Assembly (NCBI GenBank): GCA_902491345.1
Contig: CABUHI010000008.1
Location: forward strand, 14,073 to 78,072
Origin: an uncultured Collinsella sp.
GTDB taxonomy: Bacteria > Actinomycetota > Coriobacteriia > Coriobacteriales > Coriobacteriaceae
DNA: 64,000 nucleotides
Reading direction: 5' to 3'
Below are positions 20,724 to 29,412 of this stretch, piece after piece (position 1 is the stretch's first letter; each line of letters opens with the position of its first letter). The translations under genes and the position numbers were made by a program. Under the pieces are notes generated by a model. That model ran no database searches, was not told the origin of the DNA, and saw nothing but the letters and a program-made list of their open reading frames with translations.

Positions 20724-23201
20724 CTACTCCACCGGTTTGAAGATGGTGGACTGGCCGAAGACGCTGCGGATGAGGGCTTTGGCCTCGTCCTCGGTCTGCG
20801 GGATGCTCGGGGCTGCGCCCTGATGGCCGAAGGGGCTGCCAGCACCGGGATTGGATTCCCAGGGAGCGGCGGGGACGTCGTCGTTTGCAGAGGCTGCGGG
20901 TGCCACAGCAGCGGCCTTGGTCGCGGACGCCGCACCCGGCACGTCGAACGGGGGCAGATCGTCCCCGCCGGCATCGGCAGCAAAACCACCGACCATAGCA
21001 TCGTCGTAGGGCACCTGCTCGGATTCCCATGGCGCAGCCTGCGCAGGCGGCTGAGCCATGGGGACGGACGCGCGCTCGGGCGCTCGGGGCGCGGGCTCGG
21101 TCGGGAGCTTGCCCGTGGCAGGAGCACCGGCAGGGTTGTCGGAGCGCAGCCAAGGGGCCTTGGCCAGGTCGGATGACTTGGGCGCAGGCGCGGCAGCGGA
21201 CTTGGGCGCGGGGATCGGAGCAGCCGGTTTGGGCGCAGCGGGTTCAGGCGCCGACGGGGTCGGTGCCGCTACCGGCGCCGCTTTTGGCTGCGTCGCGCTG
21301 GCGCTCGAGGATGCAGGGGGCACCGAGGACACGGGTTGCGGGTCCGCAGATACCGCAGCCCGTGCAGATGGAGAATGCTCCTCATGTTGAGGAGCCGGCG
21401 CGCCACCCCCATCCAGGACATAGTCGACGGTACGACGACCGAAGACCGCGCAGACCGTCGGCAGGACCACCGACTGCGTATCGGCGCGACCGAGCATCTT
21501 GATGGCAAAAGTCGAACCCGCGGGGAACGAGACCGTGAGCTTGGAGCCGTCGTCGGCCGTGGCGCGGGCGTTGAGCAAAAGCCCTGCGTAGGAGGCCTGA
21601 CGAGCCTTGACGCGCTCGACGACCTCGGCCCATTTGCGCTGGAGCTCGCCGGCGTCCTCAACCGCGGGGGTCTCGGCAGCACCGGCGGCGGCAACCTGGG
21701 CGGCGTTGTTGGGCTTGGACACCGACACGGTCGATGCAGCAGGCGCGGAAGCCGGAGCCGCAACGGGCTGAGGTGCAGGCGTTACAGGTCTGGGCGCCGG
21801 CGCAGGAGCCGCGGACTTGGTCGCAGGCTGGGCAGCCGGAACAGCAGCGCCGCGGTCCCAAGGCATACCGCCCTGGCGCGCGGACGTAGCAGCGGGGGCA
21901 GCGGATGCCGCCGGAGCGGCAGCACGAGCGCCCGAAATGAGCGTCGGCTGTTGGGCAGCAGCGGGTACGGATGCTGCAGGCGCGGCGGCCTGAGCAGCAG
22001 CCACGCTCGCCGGCACGGCGCCGTTGGCAATCATGGCCTCCAGGCGTGCCACGCGCTCGGCCAATGCCTCAATCGTTAAATCGGCCTCGGGACGCGCCAG
22101 ACGCGTGCAGGCAATCTCGAGCACCAGGCGCACGTCGCTCGCGCCCCTCATCTCCAGTGCGGCATCGTCGAGCACCGTCAGCACGCGGGCCAGGCGGTCG
22201 GCAGGATGCTCGCCAAAGGCAGCGGCCTCGGCAGCAAGCGCCTCGGCCTGCTCGGAGCCGCCCTCAAACAGCTCGGCACGGGCACCGGCAACGCAGGCAA
22301 CGTACACGTCGCGCACATGCGCCACCAGGTCGCGCGTCAGCTCCAGCAGGTCATTGCCCTCCTCGACCTGCGCACGGATCAGTCCATAGAGCTCGGCAAC
22401 ATCGCGATCGGCAATGGCGCGGGAAAACTCGCCCAGAATCTGGTCCGAAACCTCGCCCAAAAGCGAGCGGGCGTCGTCCGCATGCACAGAACCGTTGCCA
22501 AAGACGCTCAGCTGCTCCAGCGTGGAAAGCGCGTCGCGCATACCGCCCTTGGCATGGCGCGCCACAATGGCGAGTGCCTCGTCGTCGTAATCGAAGCCCT
22601 CCTGCTCGCACACGTAAGACAGGCGATGCTCGATATCCTCGTTGCCGATGCGGTGGAAATCGAAGCGCTGGCAGCGTGAGAGAATGGTCTCCAGAATCTT
22701 TTGCGGGTCGGTGGTGCACAGCACAAAGATCACGTGTGCCGGCGGCTCCTCAAGCGTCTTGAGCAGCGCGTTGAACGCCGCCGTCGTGAGCATGTGGACC
22801 TCGTCGATGATATAAATCTTGTACTTGCCGCGCACTGGGGCAAAGTTGACGGAGTTGATGATCTCCTCGCGCACGTTGTCCACGCCGGTACGGCTTGCGG
22901 CATCGAGCTCGTAGACATCGGGGTGGTTACCCTCGGCAATGAGCTCGCACTCCTCGCAAGTACCGTCGGGCATGCAGCCGCTTGCACCCTCGGCGCGCGC
23001 CGCCTCGGCATTGCGGCACAGCAGCGCCTTGGCCAGAATGCGCGCCATGGTGGTCTTGCCCGTGCCGCGCGGTCCGCAGAACAGGTAGGCGTGGGACAGG
23101 CGCCCCTCGGTGATGGCGTGCTCGAGCGTCGAGACGATATGCTGCTGGCCCACCACGGAGTCAAAGGTGAGCGGGCGATACTTTCGGTACAACGATTCCA
23201 T
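20724..23201 (-). CDS. dnaX: DNA polymerase III subunit gamma/tau
   Basis: Clamp-loader ATPase of the replisome. The 825-residue protein starts MESLYRKYRPLTFDSVVGQQ. It has Walker A GPRGTGKTT near residue 44, a zinc site (C..C..C..C around CMPDGTCEECE), Walker B IIDEVHML and sensor motif TTDPQKI. Beyond residue 370 the chain is a long Ala/Pro-rich region with a small folded block near 540-630, as in actinobacterial tau. The frame is open 37 codons upstream, but ATG 23201 has GGGGGAG before it and matches the family start. Whether a short gamma form is made is not visible: no A-rich slippery site stands out. Confidence 0.96.
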   Translation of the reverse strand: MESLYRKYRPLTFDSVVGQQHIVSTLEHAITEGRLSHAYLFCGPRGTGKTTMARILAKALLCRNAEAARAEGASGCMPDGTCEECELIAEGNHPDVYELDAASRTGVDNVREEIINSVNFAPVRGKYKIYIIDEVHMLTTAAFNALLKTLEEPPAHVIFVLCTTDPQKILETILSRCQRFDFHRIGNEDIEHRLSYVCEQEGFDYDDEALAIVARHAKGGMRDALSTLEQLSVFGNGSVHADDARSLLGEVSDQILGEFSRAIADRDVAELYGLIRAQVEEGNDLLELTRDLVAHVRDVYVACVAGARAELFEGGSEQAEALAAEAAAFGEHPADRLARVLTVLDDAALEMRGASDVRLVLEIACTRLARPEADLTIEALAERVARLEAMIANGAVPASVAAAQAAAPAASVPAAAQQPTLISGARAAAPAASAAPAATSARQGGMPWDRGAAVPAAQPATKSAAPAPAPRPVTPAPQPVAAPASAPAASTVSVSKPNNAAQVAAAGAAETPAVEDAGELQRKWAEVVERVKARQASYAGLLLNARATADDGSKLTVSFPAGSTFAIKMLGRADTQSVVLPTVCAVFGRRTVDYVLDGGGAPAPQHEEHSPSARAAVSADPQPVSSVPPASSSASATQPKAAPVAAPTPSAPEPAAPKPAAPIPAPKSAAAPAPKSSDLAKAPWLRSDNPAGAPATGKLPTEPAPRAPERASVPMAQPPAQAAPWESEQVPYDDAMVGGFAADAGGDDLPPFDVPGAASATKAAAVAPAASANDDVPAAPWESNPGAGSPFGHQGAAPSIPQTEDEAKALIRSVFGQSTIFKPVE

Positions 23202-23317
23202 GGGTGCTCCCCCGGGTATACTGAGTCTTGTTGCCGCGGCGGCCATGTGGTCGCACGGCATACTGCATTCCATAATAACCCGTACGGCGAGCCCGCCGCG
23301 ATAGGAGTCCAAAGAGC

Positions 23318-24034
23318 ATGGCAGACGCAGAGAGCAACCTCGTTCCCTCCGAAGCAGCCGACCAGGTCGAGGTCGCGCTCGAGGAGCAGGCCGCAGCCGA
23401 TGACGGCATCCTGTACCTCAACGAGTACCAGTACGAAAACGACCTGGTCACCGACTTCGCCCGCCTGGTCGCCTCGCCCAGGCGTCGCGGCTCGCTGTAT
23501 GTCGCCGCGGCAGTTGCCGCGCTCATCGGCATCGGCATGCTGGTGGCCGGCGGCAGCTGGATCAAGTTCGGCGTCGTGTTGATCGTGTTCGGCGCCTTTT
23601 TGGCCTGGTGGAGCAAGAACCTGCACCACACGCTCGCCCGCGACTTTATCGACGCCGTCGAGGCCGACGAGTCCATGGGTGGCCGCTATCGCCGCGTCGC
23701 CGCCAACGAGGACGGCCTGATGGTTTGGGGCAAGAGCGGCAAGTCGCAGTTCTTCCCGTTTGACAAGCTCGACCACGTACTCGACGGCGAGCGCATCTTT
23801 GTGGCCATGTTCGCCGACCAGGGCGTGACGATCCCCAAGGACACCTTCGTCCGTGGCGATGCCGAGCAGTTCGGTCCCTTCCTCAAGGCCCGCATCAACA
23901 AAAAACTCCGCATCGAGACCAAGAAGAAGAAAATGAAGGCCGAGAAGGCCGCCGCCGAGGCCAAGCAGGGCGACAAGCCCCAGGACAACAAGGGCAAGCA
24001 GCGCAAGCAGAAGAAGAACAAGAAGAAGCGCTAA
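23318..24034 (+). CDS. YcxB-like membrane protein with basic tail
   Basis: A 238-residue protein with two adjacent membrane helices (about residues 62-105) followed by a cytoplasmic domain resembling the YcxB-like family (GRYRRVAANEDGLMVWGKSG and FFPFDKLDHVLDG) and a very basic, Lys-rich C-terminal tail of about 40 residues. ATG 23318 has AGGAG upstream at somewhat long spacing. It is divergent from dnaX. Family call is moderate and function unknown; the charged tail may contact nucleic acid or the membrane surface. Confidence 0.6.
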   Translation: MADAESNLVPSEAADQVEVALEEQAAADDGILYLNEYQYENDLVTDFARLVASPRRRGSLYVAAAVAALIGIGMLVAGGSWIKFGVVLIVFGAFLAWWSKNLHHTLARDFIDAVEADESMGGRYRRVAANEDGLMVWGKSGKSQFFPFDKLDHVLDGERIFVAMFADQGVTIPKDTFVRGDAEQFGPFLKARINKKLRIETKKKKMKAEKAAAEAKQGDKPQDNKGKQRKQKKNKKKR

Positions 24035-24178
24035 GGCCAAGCCAGACGGGCAGCCTCGCATCCCGCTATCCTCCCCATGCACCCGAGCGTGCTACACTAG
24101 CAGCATCTATGCCACCGCGAACGGCTCGGCCCCGCGCCCGCCGCTCGCAAACGAACTTTAAACGCACGAGGGTTGGCC

Positions 24179-26032
24179 ATGCCGCTTTTCTCGCAACATA
24201 CCGCCCGGTTCTCGCCGGACGTTCCTTTGGAGGGCACCAGCTCTCGCGAGCTGCTCAAGCGGTACCAGCCGCTCGAGACACTTGCGACCGGCGGTTTTGG
24301 CTCCATCGAGATCTGCCGCGACACGCACCTGCGCCGCCGCGTCGCCATTAAGCGCATCCCCCTTATTAACGGTGTCGGCATGCCCGCCAGCGACATCATG
24401 GATGTCCTGCGCGAGGCGCACACTGCCGCCATGCTTCAACATCCCAACATCGTGCAGGTCATCGACTTTACGCACGACACAGCCTATGCCTACCTAGTTA
24501 TGGAATATGTCGATGGCATGTCGCTGGCCGAGTTTTTGCACCGCGTGGACGGTCACTCACTTACCTTTGACGAGGCCGCGGCCATTGCCGATGCCCTAGG
24601 CCAGGCGCTCACCTTCGCCCATAGTAATGGCGTACTCCACCTGGACATTAAGCCCGCCAACGTGCTCATCGACCACTCGGGCAATGTAAAGCTCACCGAC
24701 TTTGGCATGGCGCGACTGTCGTCCGCCGGTGGCTTTGGCGGCTCGCGCGGCGGCACCATCGGCTACATGCCGCCCGAGCAGCTCGATATCGAGACCGGCA
24801 CGGTCGATGAGCGCGCCGATGTCTTTGCCCTCGCCTGTGTAATCTATGAGGGCCTGTGCGGCAGCGCTCCCTTTATGGCGGCCACGCCCGCCGACTCGCT
24901 CGACCGCATCATCGGCGGCGCCACCTATCCCAGCGAGCTGATACCACACTTTCCCCCGGGAGCCGAGGCCGCGCTCATGAGCGCGCTCTCCCCCATGCCG
25001 CAGGACCGCCCCAGCAGCGTCGAGACATTTTGCGACCAGCTCCTTGCCGGTCTGGGCAGCGTGCGCGAAGGCCGTCGCAGCCTGGAGCAAATGGTTGGCG
25101 AACTTTCGGATGACGAGCAGGAGCTCGACGATATCGAGCCGTCGCACTACGAGGACGACGCCATCGAGGTCGACCCCGCACTCGGCTGGGCGGGCACGCG
25201 CTGGAGCCATGCGCGCGACTACACCATGCGCACTATCTCGGCGCTAACGTGCGGCACCTTTAGCTTTTTGCTGATGCAAACGGCCGGGGTCGCGGCGCTT
25301 CCCGGCCTGGTCATTGCGGCCATCGCGATCGGAGTGGCGGCTGGCCTGGCCCCCCAGATTGGCTCGGCCATCTCGGCTGTGGGCTTTTTGGTGCTCATGG
25401 CCAACGCCACCATGCAGGCACAGGGCATCCTGTCGATGCTGCCCGTCGCGGTGATCTTTGCCGCCGCCATGTCCGGTTGGTGGATCGCCTGGGGTCGCAC
25501 CGAGACTGCCGCGAGCGCCACGCTCACCTGTGCACTCGCGCTTGGCTGTCTGACCGGCAATACCTTCCTGGCAGCTGGGGTCGCCGCCGGCGTCGCGTCA
25601 TTTTGGCTCGGCCCGGCAAGCGCCGCCGCGGCAACGGGCATGGGCGCGCTTTTTGCCCGTCTGGCCACGGTCGCGCTTTCAGCCGGAGGCGTACTGGGGC
25701 TCGGTAACGTTGCCGCAGCGCTGGGAGACCCGCTCCTTTGGGCTGCCTTTGTGCTGGTCGCGGCAACTGCCGCGGCGTCATCTGCGCTGCTCAATGCCCA
25801 TGCCAAGCGTGCCAATCAGGGCTCAAACCTTGCCGCAATCGCCGCAATCGCTGTCACCGGCATCGGCTGCGCAGCGGCGTCCTGTCTTGCACACCATATG
25901 GAAATTGCCAGCCTTGCAGCCGCGGTCGTCGCCAAGGCGGCGGTTGCGGGAACCCTATCCTCTATAATCGTTGGGATATGCCTATATTTGCTCGGATACC
26001 AAAGAACCTATACGGAGAGTGATCTTTCGTGA
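24179..26032 (+). CDS. serine/threonine kinase-like protein with multipass C-terminus, HLD motif
   Basis: A 617-residue membrane kinase, first gene of the signalling/cell-wall operon. The kinase domain has a glycine loop TGGFGSIEI, lysine in VAIKRIP, catalytic loop VLHLDIKPANVLI and TDFGMARL. The usual HRD is HLD here, so the arginine that contacts the phosphorylated activation loop is missing; such non-RD kinases are usually not controlled by activation-loop phosphorylation. The catalytic Asp, Lys and Asn are kept. After an acidic linker, residues 355-610 form about eight to ten hydrophobic helices. ATG 24179 has GAGGG six bases upstream; a TTG at 24173 is less likely. Its stop overlaps the next start (GTGA). 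Confidence 0.9.
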   Translation: MPLFSQHTARFSPDVPLEGTSSRELLKRYQPLETLATGGFGSIEICRDTHLRRRVAIKRIPLINGVGMPASDIMDVLREAHTAAMLQHPNIVQVIDFTHDTAYAYLVMEYVDGMSLAEFLHRVDGHSLTFDEAAAIADALGQALTFAHSNGVLHLDIKPANVLIDHSGNVKLTDFGMARLSSAGGFGGSRGGTIGYMPPEQLDIETGTVDERADVFALACVIYEGLCGSAPFMAATPADSLDRIIGGATYPSELIPHFPPGAEAALMSALSPMPQDRPSSVETFCDQLLAGLGSVREGRRSLEQMVGELSDDEQELDDIEPSHYEDDAIEVDPALGWAGTRWSHARDYTMRTISALTCGTFSFLLMQTAGVAALPGLVIAAIAIGVAAGLAPQIGSAISAVGFLVLMANATMQAQGILSMLPVAVIFAAAMSGWWIAWGRTETAASATLTCALALGCLTGNTFLAAGVAAGVASFWLGPASAAAATGMGALFARLATVALSAGGVLGLGNVAAALGDPLLWAAFVLVAATAAASSALLNAHAKRANQGSNLAAIAAIAVTGIGCAAASCLAHHMEIASLAAAVVAKAAVAGTLSSIIVGICLYLLGYQRTYTESDLS

Positions 26033-27042
26033 ACTTCCTGAACATCTTCGAGGACCACGTGGCCGGCATCTTCGGTGCCACCCGTGCCCCGTTCTCCTTT
26101 AAGAAGCTTGCCAAGCAGGCCGCTCGCGACATGGAGGATCAGACTCTGGTGATCAACGGCGTCAACACGGCGCCGGCACTCTATACCATCCTTATCGCCG
26201 CCGACGACGATCCCATGCTCGCCCCGTTCTACCCCGAGCTTTCGCGCGAGGTCCGCGAGTTTGTGAAGGCGCAGGCCGAAAAGCGCCGCTATGTCTTTGT
26301 CGGCGAGCCCCTCGTGCGCTTTATGATCGATCCGCAGCTGCGCGCCGGCAAGTTCTCGGTCTTTGCCGAGAACGTCGATGCCCCCACGCTCGGCCGCCTG
26401 TACGAAGAAGAGCGCGCCTATCAAAACGGCCTGGGCCAGAACAACTCCGCGGCAAGCCGTGCCGCCAGCGCCCCGCGCGCCGGCCAGCAGCAGTTTGCTG
26501 CCCCGCAGCAGCAGCGCCCCGCCGCCATGCCCCAGCAGCAGCCGACGCCTCGCGCCGCCGCTCCCGACCCGCTTGCCGTGGCAGACCCCTTCGCGCCTAG
26601 CGTCCCCGACCCCGCCGCAGCACCCATCCCGGTGCCGCAGACCGTCTCGCGCGACGCGCTTGCCGGCATGGGCGGAGCCGCCGCGACCGGTGCCGCCGTG
26701 GGCCTAGGCGCCGCAGCCGGCATCGCCTCCAACATGGCGAGCACTCGCGCCCCGCAGCGCCCGCTCGCCCAGCTCGTCGACGTCGTGAGCGGCGAGAGCC
26801 ATAGCATCACCTCCGCACAGGTAACCATCGGTCGCGAGCGCTCAGTTTCCGACATTGCCCTGCGCGACCCCAACGTGTCGCGCCGCCACGCCCAGCTCAC
26901 CTTTACGGGCTCGGATTGGTCGATCGAGGACCTCAATTCCACCAACGGCACGCTCGTCAACAACCGCCGCATTACGCGCTGCCCGCTGCGCAACGGCGAT
27001 CTGCTGACGTTTGGCCTGAGCACCTTTGAATTTAGGGGATAG
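26029..27042 (+). CDS. FhaA-like protein (DUF3662 plus FHA)
   Basis: A 337-residue cytoplasmic phosphothreonine-binding protein. Residues 1-125 match the DUF3662 domain of actinobacterial FhaA (start MNFLNIFEDHVAGIFG). A Gln/Pro/Ala-rich linker follows (about 150-240), then a C-terminal FHA domain with ITIGRERSVSDI-type (here VTIGRERSVSDIAL), VSRRHAQL and IEDLNSTNGTLVNNRR. GTG start 26029 overlaps the kinase stop by four bases. In mycobacteria FhaA links PknB signalling to peptidoglycan synthesis, which fits this operon. Confidence 0.92.
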   Translation: MNFLNIFEDHVAGIFGATRAPFSFKKLAKQAARDMEDQTLVINGVNTAPALYTILIAADDDPMLAPFYPELSREVREFVKAQAEKRRYVFVGEPLVRFMIDPQLRAGKFSVFAENVDAPTLGRLYEEERAYQNGLGQNNSAASRAASAPRAGQQQFAAPQQQRPAAMPQQQPTPRAAAPDPLAVADPFAPSVPDPAAAPIPVPQTVSRDALAGMGGAAATGAAVGLGAAAGIASNMASTRAPQRPLAQLVDVVSGESHSITSAQVTIGRERSVSDIALRDPNVSRRHAQLTFTGSDWSIEDLNSTNGTLVNNRRITRCPLRNGDLLTFGLSTFEFRG

Positions 27043-27048
27043 TCGCTT

Positions 27049-27465
27049 ATGAACATCGATATCGTCCTTTTTGCAGGCCGCATCGTCCTGGTCGCCCTGC
27101 TCTATATCTTCCTGTTCGCCGTCATGAAGACCGGCGTGGGACTTGTGCGCGGGCAGCGCCGCGACTCGGCTATCTGGACGATTGATGTGGACAAGGGTCC
27201 GCGCGGTATCCGCGGCATCCACGTAGACATGCTCGGCCCCGTCATCGTCGGTCGCTCGCCATCTTCGGACATCTGCATCAACGAACCGTTCGTCTCGGCC
27301 TCGCATGCGCGCTTTTCGCTGCAGGGCCCGGCGCTCATCATCGAGGACCTCAACTCGCTTAACGGCACGCTCGTCAACGGCCGCCAGCTCGTGGAGCCCG
27401 CGACGCTGCGTGAGGGCGACGAAGTCCAGATTGGCGACGTGGTCATGAAGGTGAACCGTCGATGA
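27049..27465 (+). CDS. FhaB-like membrane-anchored FHA protein
   Basis: A 138-residue protein with one N-terminal membrane helix (residues 5-28) and a cytoplasmic FHA domain: VIVGRSPSSDICI, VSASHARF and IEDLNSLNGTLVNGRQ. This is the layout of actinobacterial FhaB/FipA, which binds phosphorylated cell-division partners. It begins six bases after fhaA and its stop overlaps the phosphatase start (ATGA), so translation is coupled. Confidence 0.92.
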   Translation: MNIDIVLFAGRIVLVALLYIFLFAVMKTGVGLVRGQRRDSAIWTIDVDKGPRGIRGIHVDMLGPVIVGRSPSSDICINEPFVSASHARFSLQGPALIIEDLNSLNGTLVNGRQLVEPATLREGDEVQIGDVVMKVNRR

Positions 27466-29396
27466 TCGACGAGGAGAACAAGTCCGCAACTATGACCGAG
27501 GCACCGGCTGCCGCCGCAGCTGCGCCGGCCCACGCCGCTCCGGCGGGCTCCGCACCCGTGGAACCCGAGGACACCGTGTTCTCCCTGCCTCTTTCGCATG
27601 TAACGCATGATATTTCGGATCTCGCCGATAACGAGGACGAAGAGGATGCCGTAGCGGCGCCCATCGGCGCACATGCTGCGGAACAGCCCACAGCGCCCGA
27701 AGCAACCCCGGCGCCGGCTCACTTTGCAGAGCCCGTCGCCGCGGCAATCAACGAGAGCGCTGCGGTGTTTGCGGCACCCGAGCCCGCCGCGCCGGCGTTT
27801 CCCATAGCCCCGGCATCCGAGGTTGCGCCCGCGTCTACGCCGGCGCCCGAGGCAGGGACATCCCCCGAGGACGGCCCTGCACCCAAGACCCCGCAGCCTG
27901 CGCCCGCAAGCGAGTCCGATGCCGTGGCCGAGCCCGCCGCCCAGTCGCAAAACACGCCTGCGCCGTCGCACTTTGCGACGCCCGAGCCTATAGACGTCAG
28001 CCCGCAAGATGACGAGTCGACCGCCCGCGTTTCCGAGGAGCCCGACTCCCCGGACACCGGCGATTCCGAATCAAACGCCGAGACCGACACCGTCTCTCCC
28101 GGTGACACAGCCGAGATCGACGTTGCCGCCGTTGAGGCCAAGCTCAAAGACCCCGGCTCGACCATGAGCTTTGAACCCCTACCCGAGGAGCGCATCGAGA
28201 CCGACTCGACCTATGATGCCGGCACCACCACGCAACTCATGTGGGGCGCCCGCTCCGACGTTGGCTGCGTGCGCCCGCACAATGAGGATTCCTACCTGGT
28301 GCAGTCGCCGCTCTTTTGCGTATGCGACGGCATGGGTGGTCACGCTGCCGGCGAGGTAGCCTCTTCTATCGCCGTCGAGACTATTGCCAAGACGGCCCCA
28401 CAGTCCGCCGACGCAGCACGCCTGGCCGCAGCCGTCGAGGCTGCCAACGCCGCCGTAATCGAGGCGGCCCTGAACGGCCTGGGCAAGCCCGGCATGGGCT
28501 GCACAGCCACCTGCGCCTACATCGAAAACGACACGCTCGCCATCGCCCACGTGGGCGACTCTCGCGCCTATCTGCTCCACGAGGGCACGCTCATCCGCGT
28601 GACCCGCGACCACTCCTACGTGGAGGAGCTCGTGGACGCCGGCGAGATCACGGCAGACGAGGCTCGCGTCCACCCCAACCGTTCGGTCATCACCCGCGCG
28701 CTGGGCTCGGACCCCGCCATGTATGCCGACCACTTCACTCTGCATATCGAGGAAGGCGACCGCCTGGTCCTGTGCTCCGACGGCCTCTCGAGCATGATTC
28801 CCGATAGCGATATCGAGAACATCGCCACGCAGTCCTCAACCGCGCAAATCTGCGTCGACAACCTAGTGGACGCGGCGCTTGCCGCCGGCGGCCACGACAA
28901 CGTGACCGTAGTAGTCGTTGACCTGGTTGACGATGGCGTCATGCGCGAGGCGCAACGCGTGCGTCGCCGCAACGTTACTATCGCCGCCATCCTGGCCCTC
29001 GTCTTTGTGCTGGCAGCTGGCATCTGGGCCTACACGGGTGTCACCGGCTCGTACTACCTGGGTACCTACCAGGGCAATGTCGCCGTCTGGCGCGGCCTGC
29101 CCGGCAAGCCACTCGGACTCAAGCTCCACTGGCTCGAAAGCGAAACCAGCATCAAGCTATCCGACCTGCCCGAAGACACGCAAAACCGCCTCAAGGCGGG
29201 TATTCCGCAAACAAGTGTCGACGATGCGCAGGACACGATATCCAAGTACCGCCACCAGATCGACGAGGAGCAGACCCGCCAGGTGATCGACGCGCAAACG
29301 ATTCGCGACAACACCAATCAGGGATCGACCTCCGAATCAGATTCCGAGAAAACCGCCGAACAGTCCGCCGAGGCCGAAGCCTCCGATAAGAATTAG
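27462..29396 (+). CDS. PP2C-type serine/threonine phosphatase (PstP-like)
   Basis: A 644-residue phosphatase that should reverse the action of the operon's kinases. The first 250 residues form an unusual Ala/Pro/Glu-rich, probably disordered extension. The PP2C domain covers about 256-490 with metal-binding motifs RPHNEDSYL, CDGMGGHAAGE, VGDSRAYLL and GGHDNVTVVVV. One membrane helix follows (about 505-525), then an extracytoplasmic tail of about 120 residues. PstP in relatives lacks such a long N-terminal extension, so it may carry phospho-sites or docking motifs for the FHA proteins. Confidence 0.93.
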   Translation: MIDEENKSATMTEAPAAAAAAPAHAAPAGSAPVEPEDTVFSLPLSHVTHDISDLADNEDEEDAVAAPIGAHAAEQPTAPEATPAPAHFAEPVAAAINESAAVFAAPEPAAPAFPIAPASEVAPASTPAPEAGTSPEDGPAPKTPQPAPASESDAVAEPAAQSQNTPAPSHFATPEPIDVSPQDDESTARVSEEPDSPDTGDSESNAETDTVSPGDTAEIDVAAVEAKLKDPGSTMSFEPLPEERIETDSTYDAGTTTQLMWGARSDVGCVRPHNEDSYLVQSPLFCVCDGMGGHAAGEVASSIAVETIAKTAPQSADAARLAAAVEAANAAVIEAALNGLGKPGMGCTATCAYIENDTLAIAHVGDSRAYLLHEGTLIRVTRDHSYVEELVDAGEITADEARVHPNRSVITRALGSDPAMYADHFTLHIEEGDRLVLCSDGLSSMIPDSDIENIATQSSTAQICVDNLVDAALAAGGHDNVTVVVVDLVDDGVMREAQRVRRRNVTIAAILALVFVLAAGIWAYTGVTGSYYLGTYQGNVAVWRGLPGKPLGLKLHWLESETSIKLSDLPEDTQNRLKAGIPQTSVDDAQDTISKYRHQIDEEQTRQVIDAQTIRDNTNQGSTSESDSEKTAEQSAEAEASDKN

Positions 29397-29412
29397 AAAG
29401 GGAGTGCCGCTT

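Noticed and set aside
23202..23317. Signal recognition particle RNA upstream of dnaX
   Set aside because: The conserved apical loop sequence (GGAAGG-type, with AGCAGCC) is absent.
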